A stretch of 64,000 nucleotides of DNA from Rhizobium herbae (GTDB lineage Bacteria > Pseudomonadota > Alphaproteobacteria > Rhizobiales > Rhizobiaceae). A model generated the notes under the pieces. That model did not search any database, was not told the origin of the DNA, and was given only the letters and a program-made list of their open reading frames with translations. Both the position numbers and the translations under genes were made by a program. The stretch spans positions 62,001 through 126,000 of the forward strand of contig NZ_JAGGJV010000004.1 in the NCBI RefSeq assembly GCF_017873135.1. The letters are read 5' to 3'. Positions 38,379 through 47,588 of the stretch are shown here, piece by piece. The first letter of the stretch is position 1; every line of letters begins with the position of its first letter.

Positions 38379-39845
38379 ATGCGTCTGACAACACTTCTTG
38401 CCACCGCTGCCATCGCCACGCTGCTTGCCGGCTGCACCGCCAATGAGGCGATGGATACGGTCGACGTCGATCTCAAGAAGGTCTCCAGCAAGGTCAACTA
38501 CCAGCTTTCCGGCAAGATCGTCCAGAAGATGCAGGCAATGAGCATGGCGAAGGAATCGCCGATCATGCTGCGCATCTTCAAGGAAGAAGGCGTGCTCGAG
38601 GTCTGGAAGGCCAATGCGTCCAATCGCTTCGAAATGCTGCGCCAGTACAAGATCTGCGCCTGGTCGGGCAAGCTCGGCCCCAAGGTCAAGGAAGGCGACC
38701 GGCAGGCGCCGGAAGGCTTCTATCCGATCTCGCCGGGCCAGATGAACCCGAATTCCAGCTATTATCTGGCGATCAACACCGGCTACCCCAATCGCTTCGA
38801 TCAGGCCAACGGCCGTTATGGTTCGAACCTGATGATTCACGGCGCCTGCTCGTCATCCGGCTGCTACTCGATGACCGACGAGCAGATGCAGGAAATCTTT
38901 GCGCTGTCCCGTGATGCCTACAAGGGCGGCCAGCAGGCGATCCAGCTGCAGGCCCTGCCCTTCCGCATGACGGCGGAAAATATGGCGCGGCACCGCAACA
39001 GCCCGAATATCGACTTCTGGAACATGCTGAAACCCGGCTACGACCAGTTCGAAATCACCAAGCGCCCGCCCGAGGTCAACATCTGCGAGAAGAAATACGT
39101 CTTCAACCAGCAGACGGACGGCAAGTTCTCGCCGACCGGCCAATGCCCGGCGATGTCGACGCCGGCGGTGATGCAGACGGCACTTGCCGCCTACAACAAA
39201 AAATACAATGAAGACTATGCCAAGGCGACGAAGAAGCTGGACGGCCTGGTCTGGTATGAGCCCACCGAGGCCGAACGCAAGGCGATCGTCGCCAAGCAGC
39301 GCGTCGGCAAGGAACTGGCCTACGCGCCGACCGGCACATCGCTCGACGCCGGCAAGCTGATGAAGGTCGCCGACCTCGAAAAGCAGGAAGCCCGCCGCGC
39401 CGAACTGGAAGAAGCCAAGAAGGCGATCGAGATCCAGAAGGCCGAGCTCGAAAAGTCCACGCGCAACGGCAAGAACGTGCCTGTCCCGGTGGAAAACCCG
39501 CTGCCGAAGCCGGTCGAGCAGGCCGCCGTCGCGGAGACAGGCCCGGCCAAGAAGGGTTTCTGGGGCAGCCTGTTCTCCAGAGGCGGTGCTGATGCGCAGA
39601 CGCTGGAGCCGGCTGCCGTAGCGCCTGCCGATGCGCAGGCCGAGCAGACAGTCAATCAGAAACAAACCACGCACCAGCCGGCAGCAGTGGCAACGGCCCA
39701 GCCGGTCGCTACCGCAACGGCGAAGAAGCCGGCCGACGCTGCGGCACAGGCTACCGCGACAATCGATGCCGCACCAGCAGCCGAACAGGTGGTTGCAGAA
39801 CAACAGCCCAAGAAGCGCCCGTTCTGGAAAATCTGGGGCAATTGA
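38379..39845 (+). CDS. L,D-transpeptidase (YafK/ErfK type) lipoprotein
   Basis: 488 residues from ATG 38379. Signal peptide with lipobox LLAGC. The YkuD-like catalytic domain spans about residues 50-200: KEEGVLEVWK, GPKVKEGDRQAPEGFY and the active-site segment MIHGACSSSGCYSMTD with His and the nucleophile Cys. The C-terminal half is a Lys/Glu-rich coiled coil and an Ala/Pro-rich low-complexity tail ending KKRPFWKIWGN. Related proteins cross-link or trim peptidoglycan-protein links; exact activity unknown. Confidence 0.88.
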   Translation: MRLTTLLATAAIATLLAGCTANEAMDTVDVDLKKVSSKVNYQLSGKIVQKMQAMSMAKESPIMLRIFKEEGVLEVWKANASNRFEMLRQYKICAWSGKLGPKVKEGDRQAPEGFYPISPGQMNPNSSYYLAINTGYPNRFDQANGRYGSNLMIHGACSSSGCYSMTDEQMQEIFALSRDAYKGGQQAIQLQALPFRMTAENMARHRNSPNIDFWNMLKPGYDQFEITKRPPEVNICEKKYVFNQQTDGKFSPTGQCPAMSTPAVMQTALAAYNKKYNEDYAKATKKLDGLVWYEPTEAERKAIVAKQRVGKELAYAPTGTSLDAGKLMKVADLEKQEARRAELEEAKKAIEIQKAELEKSTRNGKNVPVPVENPLPKPVEQAAVAETGPAKKGFWGSLFSRGGADAQTLEPAAVAPADAQAEQTVNQKQTTHQPAAVATAQPVATATAKKPADAAAQATATIDAAPAAEQVVAEQQPKKRPFWKIWGN

Positions 39846-40096
39846 TGCCCCGAGCCGACAATGTGCTGACCGACGGCTTGGTCTACGATCTCAAGGGGCT
39901 GAAATGCCCCTTGCCAGTCCTGAGAACCCGCAAGCGCATACAAAGCGTTGCGCCCGGCGCGCTGATCACGGTCGAGACGACCGACCCGCTGGCTGTCATT
40001 GACATTCCGCATTTCTGCAACGAGGACGGCCACACGCTGGAGCAATCCGAGGCGCTGGCCGGCGGTCACCGGTTCGTCATCCGCAAGAAGGGTTGA
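39845..40096 (+). CDS. TusA-family sulfur carrier protein
   Basis: 83 residues from ATG 39845, overlapping the stop of the L,D-transpeptidase gene (TGATG). The motif DLKGLKCPLPVLRTRK carries the persulfide-bearing Cys and CPxP; later DPLAVIDIPHFC is typical. It could act in tRNA thiolation or other sulfur transfer; the exact partner is unclear. Confidence 0.88.
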   Translation: MPRADNVLTDGLVYDLKGLKCPLPVLRTRKRIQSVAPGALITVETTDPLAVIDIPHFCNEDGHTLEQSEALAGGHRFVIRKKG

Positions 40097-40099
40097 CCG

Positions 40100-40831
40100 C
40101 TAATCGGCAGGCCCATCGTCCGCCATCAGATTGTGATCCCGCCATTCGCTTTTCGGTATCTCGGCCCCCACCAGAAAGGCAAATGCGGTCACCTTTTCCG
40201 TATCCGGCGTGACCTCGCAGGTGAAGCCAACGTTGTACCACCGGCTCTTGCTGCGGAACGCAGCCCCGGCAGCCTCAAGCCTGTTTCCAGACAGCGCAAC
40301 ATCCGCCATCGCATAGGCCACGATAAAATCGGGCTGAAGGCCGGCTTTCCACACATGGATCTGCTCCATCGCCTCTATATTGCACAGCTGGACGATACGC
40401 TCCGACGCGACGAGTTCCTTCATGGCCTTTCGTGCCTTGGCGCTGCGCGGATCAGCGAGTACCTTTGCGGACATGAGGCGGGTCGCCCGGATCATGCCGG
40501 CGGCCTTGTTCTTCGGCCGGTCCGTCGGCAACTCGGCGAAATCGGGTGTTTCCTGCTCGGCCTGCGGCGGCACGGAAGCTTCCGCCGGTTTCTGAACGGG
40601 TGTTTCAGCCACAGATGGTCCGTTCGCGGCGTCGAATTCCTGGGGCGTCAGAACATCGACAGTGACGCCGTCTTCCGGTGCCAAAACCTGCTTGTTTGGC
40701 GCGACGACAAGCAGCAGTGCCAGCCCGATCGCAAGATGGACAACGAACGAGGCGCCAAGGCTCCACGAACCGCTCCCGCTTCGCGGATGCGCCGGCATGG
40801 TGCCGATACCCTCATCCGCCGCGAAAACCAT
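40100..40831 (-). CDS. DUF930 domain protein with TonB/TolA-like anchor
   Basis: 243 residues. ATG 40831 has AAAGGATAGG upstream. One N-terminal transmembrane helix (about residues 24-43) with Ser28-x3-His32, the pattern by which TonB and TolA contact ExbB/TolQ. A Pro/Glu-rich spacer follows (about 60-110) and then the DUF930 domain (ATRLMSAKVLADPRSAKARKAM, ERIVQLCNIEAMEQI, VGFTCEVTPDTEKVTAF). Function unknown. Last gene of the apparent dacA-like/cobW/DUF930 unit. Confidence 0.82.
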   Translation of the reverse strand: MVFAADEGIGTMPAHPRSGSGSWSLGASFVVHLAIGLALLLVVAPNKQVLAPEDGVTVDVLTPQEFDAANGPSVAETPVQKPAEASVPPQAEQETPDFAELPTDRPKNKAAGMIRATRLMSAKVLADPRSAKARKAMKELVASERIVQLCNIEAMEQIHVWKAGLQPDFIVAYAMADVALSGNRLEAAGAAFRSKSRWYNVGFTCEVTPDTEKVTAFAFLVGAEIPKSEWRDHNLMADDGPAD

Positions 40832-40852
40832 GCCTATCCTTTGCCGTTGAAG

Positions 40853-42001
40853 CTACATCCGGAGCCCCGGAACTGCGAGCGGATTGTCCTCCAGCGCCTG
40901 CCGGTCCGGGCGGTCGATGCTCGGCTTGCCGGTGAAGGCATCAAAGAGATCGCGCACGAAGGCTTCCGGCAGATCCTTGGTGATCAGCACCATGCGGGTG
41001 CGCCGGTCGGACGGATCCGGCCAGGCGGCCATGCGCTGCGGCGTATGGAAGACGGTCTGCACGCCGTGCAGGATCAGCGGCCGGTCCGGATTGTCGGACA
41101 TGGAGACGATCGCCTTCATCCTGAGCAGCTTTTCGCCATGGGCGGAGCGCAAGAGGTCGATGAACATCTCCAGCGCCATCGGATCGATCGGCCGGTCATG
41201 AACAATGCTGAAGGAGCGGATGTCCGCGCCGTGGCGATTTTCATCGTGATGGTGGTGGCCGTGATCATGGTGGTCATGGCCGCAGTGGTCATGGTCATGA
41301 TCATGACAATGATCGTGATCCGCTGCGGCCTCGTCCTGGAGCCAGCGGCCGACATCGGCAATCTTGGTCGCCGGATCATACAGCCCGCAATGAAAAAGTT
41401 CCGCCTTGCCTGCCTCGGGCAGGTCGGCGTCGATCATCGCTGCGCGCGGATTTAAGTCTCTCAGCCGCGCTTTCAGCGAAATGACCGCATCCGGCGTCGC
41501 CAGCGACATCTTGCTGATCACCAGCCTGTCGGCCATGGCGACCTGCTTGACGGCTTCCTCGTGATTGTTCAGCGTCGATAGGCCGTTGACCGCATCGACG
41601 ACGGTGACGACTCCGTCGAGCCGGTAGCTCTGTGCGATGACTGGGTTGCCCATCACCGATTGCAGGACCGGCGCGGGATCGGCAAGGCCGGTGGTCTCGA
41701 TGACGACACGCTTCAGCGGCCTGATCTTGCCCGTCTGCATCCGGTCCATCAGGTCGGCCAGCGTATCGACCAACTCGCCGCGCACCGTGCAGCAAAGGCA
41801 GCCGTCGGACAGCTCGATAATGCCGTCGCTCGACGCCTCGACCAGCAGGTGATCCAGCGACACATCGCCGAATTCGTTGATGATCACGGCGGTGTCCGTC
41901 AGATCCGGATCCTTCAGCAGCCGGTTGAGAAGCGATGTCTTTCCCGCACCGAGAAACCCGGTGAGGATCGACACCGGCACGGCGTTCAGAACAGGGCTCA
42001 T
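40853..42001 (-). CDS. CobW/ZNG1-type metallochaperone GTPase
   Basis: 382 residues. G3E GTPase: Walker A TGFLGAGKTSLLN, the metal-binding GCLCC motif, ETTGLADPAP, and a C-terminal CobW_C domain. A His/Asp-rich loop around residues 220-250 (DHDHCHDHDHDHCGHDHHDHG) would bind Zn2+ or Co2+. It lacks vicinity to cobalamin genes, so zinc transfer is more likely than B12 synthesis. It starts 27 bp after the carboxypeptidase stop. Confidence 0.9.
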   Translation of the reverse strand: MSPVLNAVPVSILTGFLGAGKTSLLNRLLKDPDLTDTAVIINEFGDVSLDHLLVEASSDGIIELSDGCLCCTVRGELVDTLADLMDRMQTGKIRPLKRVVIETTGLADPAPVLQSVMGNPVIAQSYRLDGVVTVVDAVNGLSTLNNHEEAVKQVAMADRLVISKMSLATPDAVISLKARLRDLNPRAAMIDADLPEAGKAELFHCGLYDPATKIADVGRWLQDEAAADHDHCHDHDHDHCGHDHHDHGHHHHDENRHGADIRSFSIVHDRPIDPMALEMFIDLLRSAHGEKLLRMKAIVSMSDNPDRPLILHGVQTVFHTPQRMAAWPDPSDRRTRMVLITKDLPEAFVRDLFDAFTGKPSIDRPDRQALEDNPLAVPGLRM

Positions 42002-42028
42002 GGTTTATCCAATCGGTATGCGGGAGGC

Positions 42029-43147
42029 TCAGAAAACGGGGCGAGGAACCGGGATAGGCACGTTGGCGACATCGCCCTCGGCCACCTGCCCCTTGGCATC
42101 GACCGCCTTGGCATCGCCGCCGGCAATCAGGCCTGCGGCGACAAGGTTCAGCGGCCGGTTGATTTCGTGAATATACGGCGACTGCAGTTTCTGCCGCCCG
42201 ACTTCATCGCGGTTTTCCGAGCGGATTTTCGCCGCCTTGGGATTGCAGATTTCCTTGCTGACGTCGGCCACCACATCCCGGGTCTCGCCATAAGGCGCGA
42301 TCTGGCCGAGACCGGGCTTGCCAGCACCGTTCGACGTCAGTCCGAGTTGGAGCAGCCGCGCCGATTCATCCGCCCGGCCGCCAAGGCTGTCGGCGCCCAG
42401 CACGACGGAAACGACGGCTTTGCCGTTGCGGGTCGCGGATGACACCTGGTTGAAACCGGAAGCACAGATGAAGCCGGTTTTCATGCCGTCGGCACCGTCG
42501 AAACGACCGATCAGCATGTTGAGATTGGGATAGTTCTTCTTGCCGGTGGTGAAGCCTTCATAGGCGAAATACGGCGAATATTGCGGAAACTCGCGCTTGA
42601 TGGTGATCGCCAGAACGGCGAGGTCGCGCGCTGTCGTATACTGACCGGCGCCAGGCAGGCCATTGGGATTGATGAAATGCGACGAGGACATGCCGATCCG
42701 CCGGGCCTCGGCATTCATCATGTTGACGAAGGCGGGCTCGGAACCGGCAACGGTCTCGCCGATCGCGACCGCGATGTCGTTGGCCGATTTGATCAGCATC
42801 ATCTTCAGCGCGCTGTCGAGCGTCAAAGCCTGGCCGGGCTTGTAGAACATCTTGCTCGGCGGCTCTCCGGCGGCGTTCTTCGTCATCACCACAGGTGATT
42901 CAAGCGTCAGCTGACCGGACTTCAACGCGCGAAAGGTCGTATAGGCCGTCATCAGCTTGGTCAGCGATGCCGGATACCATTTCTGGTAGATTTCCCGCTG
43001 CTCGTAGACCTTCAGCGAATTGACGTCGACAACCAGCTGCGGATTGGCGGCGCTGGGGAGCGCTGCCGCCAGAAGCGATGCACCGGCGCCCGCAAGGACT
43101 GCCAATAGCTTCGCCGTGCCGCTGTTGAAAATTCCAGTTGTCACCAC
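42029..43147 (-). CDS. D-alanyl-D-alanine carboxypeptidase (penicillin-binding protein)
   Basis: 372 residues from GTG 43147 with GAGG seven bases upstream (no ATG is available). Signal peptide, then the three active-site motifs SLTK, SAN and KTG (in DGMKTGF), with the Peptidase_S11 core. The C-terminal extension (about 270-372) ends in a Pro-rich IPVPRPVF. It trims the pentapeptide of peptidoglycan in the periplasm. Confidence 0.92.
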   Translation of the reverse strand: MVTTGIFNSGTAKLLAVLAGAGASLLAAALPSAANPQLVVDVNSLKVYEQREIYQKWYPASLTKLMTAYTTFRALKSGQLTLESPVVMTKNAAGEPPSKMFYKPGQALTLDSALKMMLIKSANDIAVAIGETVAGSEPAFVNMMNAEARRIGMSSSHFINPNGLPGAGQYTTARDLAVLAITIKREFPQYSPYFAYEGFTTGKKNYPNLNMLIGRFDGADGMKTGFICASGFNQVSSATRNGKAVVSVVLGADSLGGRADESARLLQLGLTSNGAGKPGLGQIAPYGETRDVVADVSKEICNPKAAKIRSENRDEVGRQKLQSPYIHEINRPLNLVAAGLIAGGDAKAVDAKGQVAEGDVANVPIPVPRPVF

Positions 43148-43290
43148 AATCAAACCTCGAAATTTCGGGAATTGCCTCGTATCGTCCGGCTATTTAACCT
43201 ATATGGCGAGGTGATGGCAAAGACCATTCTTCAGCGTCAAAGCCAAAAATCCCGTACCCATGCCCCGCAATGGACCAACAGGAAGCAAAA

Positions 43291-44454
43291 ATGCCTATTC
43301 TGAACCGCGCAGCAGAGCTCCAGAACGAAGTCACCGAATGGCGGCGCCACCTTCACACGAAGCCGGAACTCCTGTTCGCCGTGGAAAATACGGCAGCTTT
43401 CGTCGAAAACAAACTGAAGGAATTCGGCGTTGACGAAATCGTGACCGGTCTCGGCCGCACCGGTGTCGTCGGTCTGATCAGGGGCAATCTGGGCGAAGGC
43501 CGCACCATCGGCCTGCGCGCCGACATGGACGCCCTGCCGATGACGGAAACCAGCGGCAAGCCCTGGGCCTCGACGACTGCGGGCAAGATGCACGCCTGCG
43601 GCCATGACGGCCACACCGCCATGCTTCTGGGCGCTGCGAAATACCTGGCCGAGACCCGCAACTTCAAGGGCGCGGTCGCGGTGATCTTCCAGCCGGCCGA
43701 AGAAGGCGGCGGCGGCGGCAACGAAATGGTCAAGGACGGCATGATGGAGCGTTTTGCCATCGAGGAAGTCTACGGCATGCACAACATGCCGGGCATGCCG
43801 GTCGGCCAGTTCGGTAGCCGCACCGGCCCGATCATGGCGTCCACCGACGAATTCACCGTCACGATCGACGGCCGCGGCGGCCATGCAGCCCAGCCGCACA
43901 AGACCATCGACCCCATCGTCGTCGGCTCGCAGATCGTCGGTGCGCTGCAGACCATCGCCTCGCGCACCGTCGATCCGCTCGCTTCAGTCGTCGTATCTGT
44001 CACCAAGTTCAATGCCGGCTTTGCCCACAACATCATTCCGGAACAGGCGATCCTCGCAGGCACCGTGCGCACGCTGATGCCGGAAGTGCGCGATCTCGCC
44101 GAACAGCGCATCAAGCAGATTTCCGAAAGCCTTGGGTCGGCCTATGGCGCCAAGATCAGGGTTTCCTACGGCCGCAACTATCCTGTCACCGTCAATCATC
44201 GTCAGGAAACCGCCTATGCCCTGGCGGCGGCAGCAAACATTGCCGGCGAAAGCCAGGTTTCGGGCGATCTCGACCCGATGATGGGCGGCGAGGATTTCTC
44301 CTACATGCTGCTGGCCCGCCCCGGCGCCTTCATCTTCATCGGCAACGGCGACACGGCCGGCCTGCATAACCCCGGCTACGACTTCAACGACGAGGCGATT
44401 CCGCACGGCATCTCCTACTGGGTCAAGCTCGCTGAAATGCGGCTGGCGGCCTGA
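43291..44454 (+). CDS. M20 family amidohydrolase (hippurate hydrolase-like)
   Basis: 387 residues from ATG 43291 with AGGAAG upstream. Metal ligands and active-site region: LRADMDALPM, HACGHDGHTAMLLGAA, QPAEEGGGGGNEM, MHNMPG and the C-terminal GGEDFSYML. A dimerisation insertion lies in between (GRGGHAAQPHKTIDP). It cleaves N-acyl or benzoyl amino acids; the natural substrate is unknown. Followed by the Lrp gene on the same strand. Confidence 0.92.
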   Translation: MPILNRAAELQNEVTEWRRHLHTKPELLFAVENTAAFVENKLKEFGVDEIVTGLGRTGVVGLIRGNLGEGRTIGLRADMDALPMTETSGKPWASTTAGKMHACGHDGHTAMLLGAAKYLAETRNFKGAVAVIFQPAEEGGGGGNEMVKDGMMERFAIEEVYGMHNMPGMPVGQFGSRTGPIMASTDEFTVTIDGRGGHAAQPHKTIDPIVVGSQIVGALQTIASRTVDPLASVVVSVTKFNAGFAHNIIPEQAILAGTVRTLMPEVRDLAEQRIKQISESLGSAYGAKIRVSYGRNYPVTVNHRQETAYALAAAANIAGESQVSGDLDPMMGGEDFSYMLLARPGAFIFIGNGDTAGLHNPGYDFNDEAIPHGISYWVKLAEMRLAA

Positions 44455-44490
44455 GCCTGCACAAGACTGAAGTATTGGGGGATCGCGCCG

Positions 44491-44955
44491 ATGCACGAGA
44501 TAGACAAGATCGACCGGCGGATTCTCAACATCCTGCAGGCAGACGGCCGGATCACCAATCTGGAACTGGCCGACCGCATCGGGCTTTCGCCGACAGCGAC
44601 AAGCGAACGGCTGCGCCGCCTGCTCAAGGAAGGCTATGTCTCCGGTTTCGGCGCCCGGCTCGATCCGCACAAGCTCGGTTTCGGGCTCCTCGTCTTCATC
44701 GAGGTCATGCTCGACAAGACGACGCCCGAAGTCTTCGACAAATTCGCCGCCGCCGTCAAACAGGCCTCCGCGGTGCTTGAGTGCCACATGGTCGCCGGCG
44801 GTTTCGACTATCTGGTCAAGACCCGCTTCGAAGACATGAACGCCTACCGCAATTTCCTGGGCCAGGTACTCTGGACACTGCCGGGCGTCAAGGAAACGCG
44901 GACTTATGCGGTGATGGAAGAGATCAAGAACGACGGGCCACTGCCGTTGGCGTAA
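44491..44955 (+). CDS. Lrp/AsnC-family transcriptional regulator
   Basis: 154 residues. N-terminal HTH (IDRRILNILQADGRITNLELADRIGLSPTATSERLRRLLKEGY) and C-terminal RAM domain (ECHMVAGGFDYLVKTRFEDMNAYRNFL). The ATG at 44491 follows GGGGGATC. It may control the adjacent amidohydrolase; the effector is unknown. Confidence 0.92.
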   Translation: MHEIDKIDRRILNILQADGRITNLELADRIGLSPTATSERLRRLLKEGYVSGFGARLDPHKLGFGLLVFIEVMLDKTTPEVFDKFAAAVKQASAVLECHMVAGGFDYLVKTRFEDMNAYRNFLGQVLWTLPGVKETRTYAVMEEIKNDGPLPLA

Positions 44956-45101
44956 GACGGCAGCCAGACGGGCTGGTATGCCATTGGCCACTGAACGCGT
45001 CCGGACGTGCCGACGGTCGAGCGCATTCCGATCCGCAAATCGACCTCCCCTTTCAAACCGCCGGGAATCCGCTTACGCTCTGCGCCGCTCGATCAGCGAG
45101 C

Positions 45102-45115
45102 TTTTTTTGGGGGGG
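45102..45115 (+). repeat. T7G7 homopolymer tract at the ribosome-binding site
   Basis: Seven T followed by seven G, ending five bases before the ATG of the small exported protein. The G7 run is where the Shine-Dalgarno sequence must lie, so slippage in it could alter translation. Confidence 0.7.
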
Positions 45116-45120
45116 TTCCA

Positions 45121-45483
45121 ATGAAGAAGATCATAATCGCCGCAGCGCTCATGCTCGCGGCCGCATCCGCTGCGAATGCGCAAACCGTCAACGCCGGAAA
45201 ATATACCGTCGAGGGCACCAATCTTGATGGGTCGAGCTATTCCGGAACGGCGGAAATAACGCTGGCCAGCGAGACGACCTGCGTCATCGAATGGGACACC
45301 GCGGGCGTGAAATCCACTGGCGTCTGCATGCTCAACGGCAATGCCTTCGCGGCGGCCTATGTACTCGGCGACGCGCTCGGGCTCATCGTCTACAAAGTGA
45401 ACGGCGATGGTTCGCTCGATGGCAAGTGGACCATCACCGGCAAGGATGGCTCAGGTACGGAAACCCTGACGGAAGCCAATTGA
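45121..45483 (+). CDS. Small exported protein of unknown function
   Basis: 120 residues. A clear signal peptide (to ANAQ, about residue 20) and a beta-rich mature domain (GKYTVEGTNLDGSSYSGTAEIT, TTCVIEWDTAG, GVCMLNGNAFAAAYVLGDALGLIVYKV, GKWTITGKDG) with two Cys that may form a disulfide. It resembles a class of small rhizobial periplasmic proteins; function unknown. Stands alone after the Lrp gene. Confidence 0.78.
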   Translation: MKKIIIAAALMLAAASAANAQTVNAGKYTVEGTNLDGSSYSGTAEITLASETTCVIEWDTAGVKSTGVCMLNGNAFAAAYVLGDALGLIVYKVNGDGSLDGKWTITGKDGSGTETLTEAN

Positions 45484-45607
45484 CGACGCTTGGAGCGGCC
45501 GGGAGGACTGCGCGAGAGGTTCGCATCGTCTTGCCGGATTCCGATTTTGCGGAGAGCTTCAGAATTTCAGCCAGCAAAAACTGTGCTGATATATAACAAT
45601 ATTCAAA

Positions 45608-45850
45608 ATGCGAAAAATTAACGGCAACAAATCGGAGTTGCAAAAAGAAAGACGCGGATCAGACTGCGTGTACCGTTTGGATGCTGCAGGAGGATTACTT
45701 GTGCCCAAAGATCGATACGTGGTCGAACTTCTTTACGCTTCGCGGAGCGCGGCACTTTTGGAAGACGATGGCTTGCTGATCTACCTGATCGACATGGCCA
45801 TCGAGCGTTCAAAAAACCGGAACGCAAATGCCGAGAAGAAAAAAGCGTGA
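45608..45850 (+). CDS. Hypothetical small protein
   Basis: 80 residues, starting MRKINGNKSE; charged N- and C-termini, central hydrophobic segment (RYVVELLYASRSAALLEDDGLLIYLIDMAIERSK). GC content is low relative to the flanks and the upstream bases are AT-rich, suggesting transfer or an AT-rich promoter. No family recognised. The composition looks genuine but there is no independent support. Confidence 0.55.
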   Translation: MRKINGNKSELQKERRGSDCVYRLDAAGGLLVPKDRYVVELLYASRSAALLEDDGLLIYLIDMAIERSKNRNANAEKKKA

Positions 45851-45894
45851 TCGCCTCTGAAAGGCTGTAGCGGCACCATCTGCCACCGCAGGTG

Positions 45895-46098
45895 TTACGC
45901 CAACCGTACCCCGAGGATAACCGCATCCTCACGCGGGAGGGCCGTTTCGGCCCGATCGCAAAGCTGCTGATCGCTGATCATTTGCGTCAGCATCTTCAAG
46001 GATTCCGCCGGCGGCGTACCTTTGTTCATTTCAACCCGAATGCGCCTGAGCCTGAGCAACATCAACGCAGAGTCTGCAAAATCGTCTTTCAAGCTCAT
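45895..46098 (-). CDS. Hypothetical small protein
   Basis: 67 residues from ATG 46098 (MSLKDDFADSALMLLRLRRIRVEMNKG ...). Predicted helical and charged, with no membrane segment. A weak upstream Shine-Dalgarno sequence; support is only the protein-like sequence in an otherwise empty interval. It could be a shadow reading frame. Confidence 0.4.
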   Translation of the reverse strand: MSLKDDFADSALMLLRLRRIRVEMNKGTPPAESLKMLTQMISDQQLCDRAETALPREDAVILGVRLA

Positions 46099-46325
46099 CC
46101 AGCGACCCAAATATACCGAGGAAATCGGACGTGAGTGTACCTTGGTATACGATTTTCACAATTGCGATTTTGTATCAGTGAGTTTCTGCCCCATACGGGT
46201 ACGTTTGCTCAACAGCCGACAGCGACTGCGATACGATGTGGGCGAATCGATCATCGGTAACCGCTTTGTGTGGTCGGCAGACCGGCATGTTCGAACGTGC
46301 CGGTCTGCCTGAACATTCAAAAAAC

Positions 46326-47366
46326 TTACAGTGTCGCCATGTCGATGACGAAGCGATAGCGCACGTCGCTCTTGATGACGCGCTCATAGGCTTCGTTGAC
46401 CTGGTCCATGCGGATCAGTTCGATTTCAGAGACGATGTTGTGCTTGCCGCAGAAATCGAGCATTTCCTGGGTTTCCTTGATCGAACCGATCATCGAACCG
46501 GCGAGGCTGCGGCGACCACCGATCAGGGAGAATGCGTGGATCGAGGCCGGAACCTCCGGCACGCCGACCAGCACCATCGTGCCGTCCAGCTTCAGGAGGT
46601 TCAGATACGGAGCGAGATCCATATCGGCACCGACGGTGCTGATAATCAGGTCGAACGTGCCGGCGAGCTTCGTGAAGGTTTCCGGATCCTTGGTGGCATA
46701 GTAATGGCTCGCGCCGAGCTTCAGGCCGTCTTCCTGCTTTGAAAGCGACTGGCTGAGCACGGTGATCTCCGCACCGAGCGCCGAACCGATCTTGACGCCC
46801 ATATGGCCAAGGCCACCCATGCCGACAATGGCCACCTTCTTGCCGGGACCGGCCTTCCAGTGCATCAGCGGCGAGTAGAGTGTGATGCCAGCGCAGAGCA
46901 GCGGTGCGGCGGCGTCAAGCGGCAGGCTTTCCGGAATGGACAGCGCATAGCCTTCCTTGACGACGACATGATCGGAATAACCGCCATAGGTCGGGGTGAC
47001 GCCATCGGCCTCGAACCCGTTATATGTCGCGATCAGGCCGGGCATGTAGTGTTCGAGGTCAAGATCGCGCGTTGCGCAGTGGGTGCAACTGTTGACGAAG
47101 CAGCCGACGCCGGCACGATCGCCGACCTTGAACTTCGTTACCTTGGCTCCGACCGCCGTAACAATGCCGGCAATCTCATGGCCGGGCACCATGGGGAAGC
47201 TGGAATTGCCCCATTCGTTGCGCGCCTGGTGGATGTCGGAATGGCAAATGCCGGAGAACTTGATGTCGATGACGATGTCGTCATCATTGGGTTCGCGCCG
47301 TTCGAAGGTAAAGGGCTCAAGCGGTTTCGACGCATCCGTCGCCGCATATCCTCTTGCCAGGGCCAT
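46326..47366 (-). CDS. NAD(P)-dependent alcohol dehydrogenase (YahK-like, zinc MDR)
   Basis: 346 residues. Medium-chain dehydrogenase: catalytic-zinc motif [23 protein letters not shown], then nucleotide-binding [13 protein letters not shown]. It resembles cinnamyl alcohol/YahK-type aldehyde reductases. The structural-zinc lobe keeps CTHC but not the two further cysteines expected in the family. It faces the AraC gene, separated by about 220 bp. Confidence 0.9.
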   Translation of the reverse strand: MALARGYAATDASKPLEPFTFERREPNDDDIVIDIKFSGICHSDIHQARNEWGNSSFPMVPGHEIAGIVTAVGAKVTKFKVGDRAGVGCFVNSCTHCATRDLDLEHYMPGLIATYNGFEADGVTPTYGGYSDHVVVKEGYALSIPESLPLDAAAPLLCAGITLYSPLMHWKAGPGKKVAIVGMGGLGHMGVKIGSALGAEITVLSQSLSKQEDGLKLGASHYYATKDPETFTKLAGTFDLIISTVGADMDLAPYLNLLKLDGTMVLVGVPEVPASIHAFSLIGGRRSLAGSMIGSIKETQEMLDFCGKHNIVSEIELIRMDQVNEAYERVIKSDVRYRFVIDMATL

Positions 47367-47468
47367 GGGTCACTCCTTTATTCTGTGAAGCGGGGATTGT
47401 CATGGAGGCACGAATGGCCTCTCCCCAGAAGCCTACTATGCAGGGAGTGGCGAACAGGCGTTAGAGCA

Positions 47469-47500
47469 ATCCTGCAAAATTATTGTACGATCCTGCAAAA
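47469..47500. promoter_or_regulatory. Direct repeat operator candidate between ADH and araC-type gene
   Basis: The 11-base word ATCCTGCAAAA occurs at 47469-47479 and 47490-47500, 21 bases apart (two helical turns), in the divergent intergenic region. This spacing fits AraC-family half-sites; the adjacent AraC regulator is the obvious candidate. Confidence 0.55.
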
Positions 47501-47588
47501 GATGTCGCCGGAGTTTTGCAAACGTGAGGTAAAAGACTAACTTCCGGAATGCACCACAGATCCTAAATCACTGGAAAGACTTTTGATT

